NCBI GenBank assembly: GCA_945788155.1
Contig: CALZKX010000197.1
Coordinates: forward strand, 1 to 12,801
DNA: 12,801 bases
Source of the DNA: an uncultured Flavobacteriaceae bacterium
GTDB lineage: Bacteria; Bacteroidota; Bacteroidia; Flavobacteriales; Flavobacteriaceae
Reading direction: 5' to 3'
This document shows, piece after piece, positions 7,551-12,801 of the stretch. The notes beneath the pieces were generated by a model, which searched no databases, was not told the origin of the DNA, and saw only the letters and a list, made by a program, of their open reading frames with translations. How positions within the stretch are numbered: position 1 is the first letter of the stretch; every line of letters begins with the position of its first letter. The translations under genes were made by a program, and so were the position numbers.

Positions 7551-8846
7551 ATGGCAAAAAATTTTATTGAAGAAATAACATGGAGAGGAATGGTACACGA
7601 TACCACGCCTGGAATTGAAGAGTATTTATTGAAAAGCATGCGCAGTGCTTATGTTGGTTTTGATCCAACTGCCAATTCTTTGCACATTGGTAATTTAGTG
7701 CCAATTATGTTGTTGGCACATTACCAACGTTGTGGTCATAAACCTGTGGCTTTGGTTGGTGGTGCAACTGGAATGATTGGTGATCCTTCAGGAAAATCCA
7801 GTGAGCGTAATTTATTGGACGAAAAAACACTGCGTCATAATCAAGAAGCTATTAAAAACCAGTTGGCATATTTTCTAGATTTTGAAAGCGATGCAGCTAA
7901 TGCAGCGGTTTTGGTTAACAATTACGATTGGATGAAAGAGTTTTCGTTTTTAGAATTTATTAGAGATGTTGGAAAGCATATTACTGTAAACTATATGATG
8001 TCCAAAGAGTCTGTAAAAACTAGAATTTCATCCGAAGCCTCCGAAGGTATAAGCTTCACAGAATTTACATATCAATTGGTTCAAGGCTACGATTTCTTTC
8101 ATTTATATAAAGCAAACAATTGTACTATACAAATGGGAGGAAGTGACCAATGGGGAAATATTACCACAGGAACGGAGCTTATTAGAAGAATTGGAAATGG
8201 TAAAGGCTATGCTATTACTTGCCCTTTAATAACAAAGTCCGATGGTTCTAAATTCGGAAAGTCTGAAGGGGAAAATGTATGGTTGGATGCTAAAAGAACA
8301 TCACCATATAAGTTCTATCAATATTGGTTAAATTCCAGTGATGAAGATGCCGTTAAGTACATTAAAATATTTACATTTTTAACTAAAAAAGACATAGATG
8401 CTTTAGTAAAAGAGCACCAAGAAGTACCACATTTGCGGATTTTACAAAAACGTTTAGCAAAAGAAATTACATCCATGGTACATTCGGTTGAGGATTTTGA
8501 AAATGCCAAAAAAGCTTCAAATATTTTATTTAGTAAGAGTTTTAAAGAAGATATAAAAACGCTTGATGAAGCCACTTTTTTAGATGTGTTTGAAGGTGTG
8601 CCTCAAACTGAAATTGCAAAATCAGACATTAATAATGGTTTGGACATGATTGCAGCCTTAGCTGCAAAAACCAATTTTTTAGCATCTAATGGTGAAGCTA
8701 GACGTGCACTAAAAGAAAACTCGGTATCTGTTAACAAAGAAAAAGTAACCGAAGATTATAAAATCACACCTGAGGATCTTATTAACGACACCTATGTAAT
8801 TTTAAACAAAGGCAAACGAAATACCTACATTCTTAAAGCAATATAA
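7551..8846 (+). CDS. tyrS: Tyrosyl-tRNA synthetase
   Basis: This 431-residue class Ic aminoacyl-tRNA synthetase charges tRNA-Tyr in the cytosol. Visible are YVGFDPTANSLHIGNLVP (34-51) with the HIGH-class motif HIGN (45-48), GGATGMIGDPSGKS, the tyrosine-recognising YQLVQGYDF, QMGGSDQWGNI, and the KMSKS-class motif KFGKS (234-238). A C-terminal S4-like RNA-binding domain spans about 365-431 (EARRALKENSVSVN through YILKAI). Length and domain order are normal for a bacterial TyrRS. The ATG at 7551 (MAKNFIEEITWRG) is chosen over an in-frame TTG seven codons upstream, which overlaps the probable promoter and would add a poorly fitting leader. I see no T-box; leader regulation of that kind is not expected in this phylum, and the leader is too short for it. 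The gene ends at a hairpin. Confidence 0.97.
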   Translation: MAKNFIEEITWRGMVHDTTPGIEEYLLKSMRSAYVGFDPTANSLHIGNLVPIMLLAHYQRCGHKPVALVGGATGMIGDPSGKSSERNLLDEKTLRHNQEAIKNQLAYFLDFESDAANAAVLVNNYDWMKEFSFLEFIRDVGKHITVNYMMSKESVKTRISSEASEGISFTEFTYQLVQGYDFFHLYKANNCTIQMGGSDQWGNITTGTELIRRIGNGKGYAITCPLITKSDGSKFGKSEGENVWLDAKRTSPYKFYQYWLNSSDEDAVKYIKIFTFLTKKDIDALVKEHQEVPHLRILQKRLAKEITSMVHSVEDFENAKKASNILFSKSFKEDIKTLDEATFLDVFEGVPQTEIAKSDINNGLDMIAALAAKTNFLASNGEARRALKENSVSVNKEKVTEDYKITPEDLINDTYVILNKGKRNTYILKAI

Positions 8847-8851
8847 AAGAA

Positions 8852-8881
8852 GAAGTCTGGTCATTTTCACAACCAGACTTC
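8852..8881. terminator. Hairpin terminator between convergent tyrS and the LuxE-like gene
   Basis: A perfect 10-bp inverted repeat (8852-8861 with 8872-8881, GAAGTCTGGT/ACCAGACTTC) surrounds a 10-nt loop. Read leftward it is followed by TTCTTTTATAT, a better U-tract than on the plus strand, where an A-rich stretch precedes the T-rich 8900-8912. It may stop both transcripts. For the LuxE-like gene it lies about 110 bp past the stop; nothing else was found in 8882-8991. Confidence 0.72.
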
Positions 8882-8991
8882 GAAAAACTAACCAACCTAA
8901 TTTTTCTTTTTTGTAGCAAATTTTACAAAACTACTTTGGTATAGTCGTAATTACCAACCATACCTTACAGTATTTTTATATAATGGCAAAA

Positions 8992-9972
8992 TTAAATGAC
9001 CATGAGGTTACAGCCTCTAATATCGGAGTTGTCAAATCTTCCCATAACTTCAAAAGAGCCATCTTTATATACCTTGCCTAAATCTTGAGTAGCGATAAAA
9101 GCACATGAATTTATATTTGCCAAATCTATAATATTAATACCACCAGTATTTCCGTACGCTTGTATTGTTAAAGCATCCTCAGTATCGCGAGTTAATACTT
9201 GCATCCAAGGCGGTGTTTTAAATAGACTGTTACCTCTAGAATAGGCTTGCGATAGCAACTCGGTCATGCCATATTCGCTATGTATGGTGTTTACGCCAAA
9301 ACCTTGTTTTAAAGTTTCGTGTAGTTCGGCTCTAATAAGTTCTTTACGTTTGCCTTTCATACCACCAGTTTCCATAATTATGGTGTTTTTAAGTTCGAGG
9401 CGATAGGTTTCAACAAAATCCAACAACGCAAAAGACACACCAATCAATAAGGTTTTTTTGTTTTGCGAATCTAAATCAATTAAAGTATTTTTTAGGGCAT
9501 CTAAATTGTTAAGATAAAATCCGCTTTCTGGTTGTTTAGAATTTGCAATCATATCATTAACCATATAAATTAACGACGAGCCATCACGTTCTAGATAGGA
9601 AGGCAATAACGCTAAAACAACATAGTCTTCTATGTTGCCATAAAAGTGCTGAAATCCTTTTCTAAAACTTTGTTCATACAAATCAATATCAGTTACAAAA
9701 TGTTTACTGCTAATTTGTCCAGTAGTAGCACTGCTTGTAAAAATTTCTTGAATGTCTTTTATAGAACTAATAACTCTGTGCGATTTAAAAAACTGGATGG
9801 GCAAAAAAGGAATTTCCTCAATGCTTTTTACTTCACTAGGATGCTTATATAATAAATCGCAAAACGAACGGTACACCTTATTATTCTCAAATTGATGCTT
9901 AAAAATTTTCAAGGCTAATCCCTCAAATTGACTTTGAGAGTTGATGTTAAATATACCGTTTTTGTTTACCAT
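8992..9972 (-). CDS. LuxE/PaaK-like acyl-adenylating protein (acyl-protein synthetase family)
   Basis: This 326-residue protein resembles LuxE, the acyl-protein synthetase of the ANL (adenylate-forming) superfamily, which activates a fatty acid with ATP and carries it as a thioester. Seen are IPFLPIQFFKSH (54-65), the phosphate-binding FTSSATTGQISSKH (78-91), ETGGMKGKRKEL (201-212), HSEYGMTELLSQAY (231-244, the ANL 'YGMTE' motif), DLGKVYKDGSFEVMGR (297-312) and the C-terminal DIRGCNLMVI. Cys321, six residues from the end counting itself, is in a place comparable to the acylated cysteine near the LuxE C-terminus; that comparison is from memory. There is no luxC or luxD-like gene nearby and no light-emission context, so a different acyl acceptor is likely. 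Flavobacterial genomes often label this protein 'acyl transferase'. The start is the ATG at 9972, 11 bp after a perfect -7 box. Confidence 0.82.
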   Translation of the reverse strand: MVNKNGIFNINSQSQFEGLALKIFKHQFENNKVYRSFCDLLYKHPSEVKSIEEIPFLPIQFFKSHRVISSIKDIQEIFTSSATTGQISSKHFVTDIDLYEQSFRKGFQHFYGNIEDYVVLALLPSYLERDGSSLIYMVNDMIANSKQPESGFYLNNLDALKNTLIDLDSQNKKTLLIGVSFALLDFVETYRLELKNTIIMETGGMKGKRKELIRAELHETLKQGFGVNTIHSEYGMTELLSQAYSRGNSLFKTPPWMQVLTRDTEDALTIQAYGNTGGINIIDLANINSCAFIATQDLGKVYKDGSFEVMGRFDNSDIRGCNLMVI

Positions 9973-9983
9973 ACTGTACTTGG

Positions 9984-9991
9984 CAAAAGTA
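9984..9991 (-). promoter_or_regulatory. Candidate -7 promoter element for the LuxE-like gene
   Basis: Read on the minus strand this is TACTTTTG, an exact TAnnTTTG match, ending 11 bp before the start codon at 9972. Transcription would then begin almost at the ATG, giving a very short leader or leaderless message. There is no clear -33 TTG. Confidence 0.45.
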
Positions 9992-10011
9992 TATAAAATA
10001 GTGTATAGGCT

Positions 10012-10065
10012 AAAAAGAAAAAGACCTCACAGTCCTGAAGTTTCGGAATCAAAACCTGTGAGGTC
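10012..10065 (-). terminator. Terminator with long palindromic arms downstream of the lamin-tail protein gene
   Basis: A perfect 10-bp inverted repeat (GACCTCACAG at 10023-10032, CTGTGAGGTC at 10056-10065) encloses a 23-nt loop. The loop itself contains a near-palindrome (CCTGAAGTTTCGG, 10034-10046). On the minus strand the stem is followed at once by TTTTTCTTTTT (10022-10012), the classic intrinsic-terminator layout, 35 bp after the stop codon of the gene it serves. The large structured loop is unusual. The same arms recur widely in flavobacterial genomes as far as I recall, so it may also be a repeat family member. Confidence 0.82.
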
Positions 10066-10099
10066 AAATCATATAATATTTTAGACTTAAATAATAGTC

Positions 10100-11977
10100 T
10101 TATTTAATTACCAATTTTTTTGTAACCGAAGCATTGTTCTGGGTCAATCTTAAAATGTAAACCCCAACATTTAAACCAGATACATTTAGTTGGTTGTTTA
10201 CAACCTTGTTTTCCAATACTTGTTTACCTAAAATATCAAATATTCTTGCTTCAAGTAACCCACTACTTGCAGAAGTAATGTTCACAAAACCTGTGTTTGT
10301 TGGGTTAGGATAGATATTGAATTTGTTAGTGTCAAATTGCATATTGGATAAAGTAAAATCATTGACTGCACCTGGAGTTCCTAAATCGCCACCACCAAAT
10401 GCAGAGGTAGCAGTTCCCCAGTTCGCACCATTATCATTATCAGTACTATTTAAAGCAGTCGTTGATAATTCCATGCTTGCTCCAGAAGGGTCTGGAAAAG
10501 TTGCACCATTATCCCATACAACTTGATCTATAACAGTACTAGAACATTCAATTACAAGACCATCTGTACTATTTCCTAATGAAATATCATTGTCATAAGT
10601 ATAATCTAGACTTACTCCTCCATTTGGCATAGCTCCATTGCCTATCACAGCATATCCACCAGCAGGCACTATTAAATTTGAAGAAATAGTATGTGTTTCA
10701 GTAACACTAGCTTCATCTTTAATTATCCAGCCAATCATATCAATTGAAGTTCCAGAAGTGTTATAAACTTCAAAATATTCACCCGCAGGATCTGAGTTAA
10801 TAGATGGATTTTGCATTATTTCGGTAATAATTATATCTCCAGAGTTTGAACAATTTACAATAACACATGTAGGACTATTTATGTTTCTAGTAAAATCACA
10901 ACTACTGTTAGAAGGATCTCCTGAAAAAGTAACTACAACATCTGTTCCTTCATTTACACCAGTAATAGTTATTGTGCCTGTTGCATCAACCGAAGGGTTT
11001 CCGCTAGAAAGATCTATTGTTCCAAAATCAGAGGAAACATTATAAGTAGATGTGCCACCTCCAGTAAAATCAATAGTGGTTGTATAAGTATCAACACCAG
11101 CAGTTAATGCATCACATATAGGGGTGATAGCACCAATGACTAAATCACAAGGAAAAGATATAGTAAAATTTATGGTTACAGAATCAATAACGCCGCCATT
11201 AATGATTTCAGCTGTTACTTCAAAAGCGTCCCCATCAGCAGTAGGTGTTATTGTAAAGGGGCTACTCAGGACATTGACTGTAGTAGTTGGTGTTCCGGCA
11301 TTTTTCGTAACCGTAAAATCTACCTGATCACCGGTTCCTAAATTTGTGGTTACAAAATCAATATCAACACTTGTGGTACCTGATGGTAAAACCGCTGAAT
11401 CTGCAGGAGAAGTAATTGAGATAGAAGCAACCGGAGCACCAAATGTTTGTCCAGTATTAATAGCATTATAAGTAGAAACCATTGCTGAACTCCAAGTAAA
11501 ATTTTCATATACAGTACCTGAACCGGTTAGTTGCAAAGACTGTCCATCGGGAACACTAGTTTCACTAACACCTATATCAGTAGAAGTAATACCATCAGCA
11601 ACCCCACCAACTCCAGCAAATGAACCTTCATAACTTAAAAATTGAATAAGTGTACCGTTATTATCTAAGGCAACACCGTCTGGAGCACCATTTTGTAATC
11701 CAGGTATTGCAAAAAAGATAGCCCCATAACCAGCCCCACCTTCATTAGGGATTGTCCCAGCTAAAGCTGTAACATTATATGATGTGCCATTACTCCCATT
11801 GTAAGCTGTAAGTGTATATGTGCTCAAATCTGTGCCAGCAGGACCAGCGATTTCAACACCTTCACCTGAGTCACCTGAAGCATCGTCATAATGTAATTCA
11901 TTTATAAAAACGGTAGTTTGCCCATAAGAAGCAGAAGCAATCAATAAAGTGAATAATAAAAAGTAATTTTTTTTCAT
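10100..11977 (-). CDS. Secreted lamin-tail-domain protein with type IX sorting domain
   Basis: This 625-residue protein begins with a signal peptide (MKKNYFLLFTLLIASASYG, likely cut before Gln20). It is followed by a first lamin-tail domain (LTD, about 22-170, starting VFINELHYDDASG) and a middle of Ig-like beta repeats (about 182-375, e.g. ASISITSPADSAVLPSG). A second LTD runs from about 380 to 535 (GDIIITEIMQNP, AGEYFEVYNTSG, IGWIIKDE). The C-terminal Por-secretion tail (about 553-625) has FNIYPNPTNTG, ARIFDILGKQV and LNVGVYILRLTQ. The tail routes the protein from periplasm to cell surface or medium through the T9SS and is usually removed. LTD proteins of this kind are often extracellular adhesins or nuclease/phosphatase partners, but no catalytic domain is visible here, so a structural or binding role is more likely. 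Composition is rich in Asp, Thr, Ser and Gly, as expected for a secreted beta protein. Confidence 0.9.
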   Translation of the reverse strand: MKKNYFLLFTLLIASASYGQTTVFINELHYDDASGDSGEGVEIAGPAGTDLSTYTLTAYNGSNGTSYNVTALAGTIPNEGGAGYGAIFFAIPGLQNGAPDGVALDNNGTLIQFLSYEGSFAGVGGVADGITSTDIGVSETSVPDGQSLQLTGSGTVYENFTWSSAMVSTYNAINTGQTFGAPVASISITSPADSAVLPSGTTSVDIDFVTTNLGTGDQVDFTVTKNAGTPTTTVNVLSSPFTITPTADGDAFEVTAEIINGGVIDSVTINFTISFPCDLVIGAITPICDALTAGVDTYTTTIDFTGGGTSTYNVSSDFGTIDLSSGNPSVDATGTITITGVNEGTDVVVTFSGDPSNSSCDFTRNINSPTCVIVNCSNSGDIIITEIMQNPSINSDPAGEYFEVYNTSGTSIDMIGWIIKDEASVTETHTISSNLIVPAGGYAVIGNGAMPNGGVSLDYTYDNDISLGNSTDGLVIECSSTVIDQVVWDNGATFPDPSGASMELSTTALNSTDNDNGANWGTATSAFGGGDLGTPGAVNDFTLSNMQFDTNKFNIYPNPTNTGFVNITSASSGLLEARIFDILGKQVLENKVVNNQLNVSGLNVGVYILRLTQNNASVTKKLVIK

Positions 11978-12037
11978 AAAACGAGGAATTAATTAATTAA
12001 CTCAACTAATATACTAAGAATTTTGCGTTTAAACACA

Positions 12038-12065
12038 AAAAAGCAACCATAAATGGCTGCTTTTT
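12038..12065 (-). terminator. Intrinsic terminator of the short T9SS-domain gene
   Basis: AAAAAGCA (12038-12045) pairs with TGCTTTTT (12058-12065), and after one A/C mismatch CCA pairs with TGG around a TAAA loop. Read leftward it ends in a run of five U, then UGUGUUU. It lies 25 bp past the stop of the 12090-12431 gene and separates it from the lamin-tail gene. Confidence 0.78.
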
Positions 12066-12089
12066 ACATAAATATAATGTTCTATTAAA

Positions 12090-12431
12090 TTATCGTACCA
12101 CCAATTTACGTGTAGCAGATAATTTTCCTTCTTTAATTTTTAAAATATACACACCAGGGTTTAGGTCTTGTATTTTAAGTTCTTTACCATAAAGCACTTG
12201 AGAAACCACTTTTTTACCCAAAACATCAAATATTTCAATGTTTTTAGCAAGGTTATACTTTGTGTTGATATATACTTTTCCATTATTCACTGGATTAGGA
12301 AAAATGGTTAGACCCTCAATGTTTTCGGTAGTGTTCTTAACCACAATCCCATCATTGGACTGCGCATAAGATGACACAGATATAAAAAGCATCATTAAAA
12401 AGAAAAGCTTAAAAATGTAGTTTTTTTTCAT
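12090..12431 (-). CDS. Small secreted protein: signal peptide plus type IX sorting domain only
   Basis: This 113-residue protein has a clear signal peptide (MKKNYIFKLFFLMM through SSYA, likely cut before Gln24). A linker of only about 17 residues (SNDGIVVKNTTENIEG) leads directly into a complete Por-secretion-tail domain (about 41-113). That domain has LTIFPNPVNNGKVYI, IEIFDVLGKKV, LNPGVYILKIKEG and the final TRKLVVR. The sorting domain is normally a C-terminal address tag on much larger cargo; here there is essentially no cargo. The gene is intact from ATG to stop with its own terminator, so it does not look like a decayed fragment. It is divergent from a PhoB-like regulator, and I have the impression that this small protein/regulator arrangement recurs in related genomes. 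Function is unknown; possibilities include a T9SS accessory, decoy or sensed substrate. Confidence 0.85.
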   Translation of the reverse strand: MKKNYIFKLFFLMMLFISVSSYAQSNDGIVVKNTTENIEGLTIFPNPVNNGKVYINTKYNLAKNIEIFDVLGKKVVSQVLYGKELKIQDLNPGVYILKIKEGKLSATRKLVVR

Positions 12432-12530
12432 AAAAACGGATTCTGCTGTTAATTATTACATGTAAAAGTACTAAAGCAGTTGCAAAATTTATACCAAAAC
12501 GATGTTAAAAAAAGAGGTCTTTTGTCGAAA

Positions 12531-12574
12531 AAGTTAAAATAATGTAATACATACGTTATCAAAACGTTATTAAA
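12531..12574 (+). promoter_or_regulatory. Four-unit 11-bp direct-repeat array, candidate response-regulator binding site
   Basis: Units start at 12531, 12542, 12553 and 12564, each exactly 11 bp apart: AAGTTAAAATA, ATGTAATACAT, ACGTTATCAAA and ACGTTATTAAA. The last two are identical at 10 of 11 positions; the first two match the third at 7 and 6. The shape (a G-containing 7-mer then an A-rich spacer, one helical turn per unit) is that of PHO-box-like sites for OmpR/PhoB-family regulators. The array ends 32 bp before the candidate -7 box of the response-regulator gene. The two weaker units could be chance in A+T-rich DNA. Confidence 0.5.
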
Positions 12575-12606
12575 CAGCCTTTTTTCCCTAGTCTTTTTTT
12601 TAATTT

Positions 12607-12614
12607 TATCTTTG
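12607..12614 (+). promoter_or_regulatory. Candidate -7 promoter element for the response regulator
   Basis: TATCTTTG is an exact TAnnTTTG match, 30 bp before the start codon of the response regulator. A T-run, not a TTG, occupies the -33 position (around 12579-12586), which would suit an activator-dependent promoter; the 11-bp repeat array lies immediately upstream. Confidence 0.55.
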
Positions 12615-12644
12615 TAACATCTAATTGTGTGATACACTAAATTA

Positions 12645-12801
12645 ATGGACAAAAAGGGTATTAAAATACTTCTAGTAGATGATGAACCAGACATATTGGA
12701 GATTGTTGGATACAATCTGTCATCAGAAGGATACAAGGTCATTACTGCCGAAAATGGTATGGAAGCAGTAAAAAAAGCAAAGAAAGAAAAACCACAACTC
12801 A
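12645..12801 (+). CDS. Response regulator, receiver domain start (PhoB/OmpR-type, truncated by window edge)
   Basis: Only the first 52 codons are present, before the phospho-acceptor aspartate. The protein opens MDKKGIKILLVDDEPDILEI: beta-1 followed by the acidic pair D12-D13 that binds Mg2+ in receiver domains. Then come an amphipathic helix (VGYNLSSEGY), the second strand KVITAENG (31-38) and EAVKKAKKEKPQL (40-52), leading toward the missing phospho-Asp strand. The sequence DDEPDILEIVGYNL is characteristic of the PhoB/PhoP-like branch with a winged-helix output domain, but that domain is outside the window. A histidine kinase probably follows. The ATG at 12645 puts beta-1 at the usual distance. 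The gene is preceded by a good -7 element and an 11-bp repeat array that it may itself bind, and it diverges from the sorting-domain-only protein. Confidence 0.9.
   Translation, partial: MDKKGIKILLVDDEPDILEIVGYNLSSEGYKVITAENGMEAVKKAKKEKPQL

Noticed and set aside
10317..11327. Plus-strand open frames (10317-10526 and 11124-11327)
   Set aside because: Both are antisense to the long lamin-tail protein gene and have no recognisable features.
11989..12002. TTAATTAATTAA-type short repeat upstream of the lamin-tail gene
   Set aside because: Low-complexity A+T sequence; the nearby minus-strand candidate TATATTAG has one mismatch to the -7 consensus, too weak to annotate.
12449..12742. Minus-strand 97-codon open frame
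   Set aside because: It spans the repeat array and promoter and runs antisense to the response regulator start; no domain, so not a gene.

Overview
The window looks like chromosomal core DNA from a low-GC member of the Bacteroidota, most likely a marine-type Flavobacteriaceae. The grounds are the strong A+T bias, two proteins with C-terminal type IX secretion (T9SS) sorting domains, the flavobacterial families DUF4271 and DUF4296, a dihydroorotase of the Bacteroidota type, and several -7 promoter elements matching the Bacteroidota consensus TAnnTTTG just upstream of genes. I saw no tRNA, rRNA, CRISPR array, transposase or phage gene, and no clear sign of recent transfer.

Layout. Positions 1-233 (minus) hold the N-terminal part of a Rossmann-fold, saccharopine-dehydrogenase-like protein. 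It diverges from a small DUF423 membrane protein (322-711, plus), which is followed by ATP-dependent PEP carboxykinase (pckA, 779-2392). pckA converges on a minus-strand pair, uroporphyrinogen-III synthase (hemD) and the membrane protein DUF4271; a perfect 15-bp hairpin with a GAAA loop separates them. Divergent from that pair is a tightly packed plus-strand operon: a DPM1-like polyprenol-phosphate mannosyltransferase, dihydroorotase (pyrC) and a DUF4296 lipoprotein, with spacers of +1 and -1 nt. The lipoprotein gene overlaps, tail to tail by 53 bp, a minus-strand extended-SDR NAD-dependent epimerase. That gene diverges from tyrosyl-tRNA synthetase (tyrS). Next come a minus-strand LuxE/PaaK-like acyl-adenylating protein, a long secreted lamin-tail-domain T9SS protein, and a 113-residue protein that is little more than a signal peptide joined to a T9SS sorting domain. 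The right edge holds the start of a plus-strand PhoB/OmpR-type response regulator.

How the genes relate. Most are housekeeping functions: gluconeogenesis (pckA), tetrapyrrole synthesis (hemD), pyrimidine synthesis (pyrC), translation (tyrS) and envelope glycan or lipid work (DPM1-like, epimerase). The right third changes character to secretion and sensing: two T9SS cargo-type genes, a lone acyl-activating enzyme and a two-component regulator.

The most interesting signal is in the 12432-12644 intergenic region. Four 11-bp-phased copies of a motif resembling ANGTTATNAAA lie just upstream of a perfect -7 element in front of the response regulator. This is the geometry of a PHO-box-like array for OmpR/PhoB-family regulators, and it sits between the regulator and the divergent 'sorting-domain-only' secreted protein. 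I found no clearly novel multi-gene defence or mobile system here.
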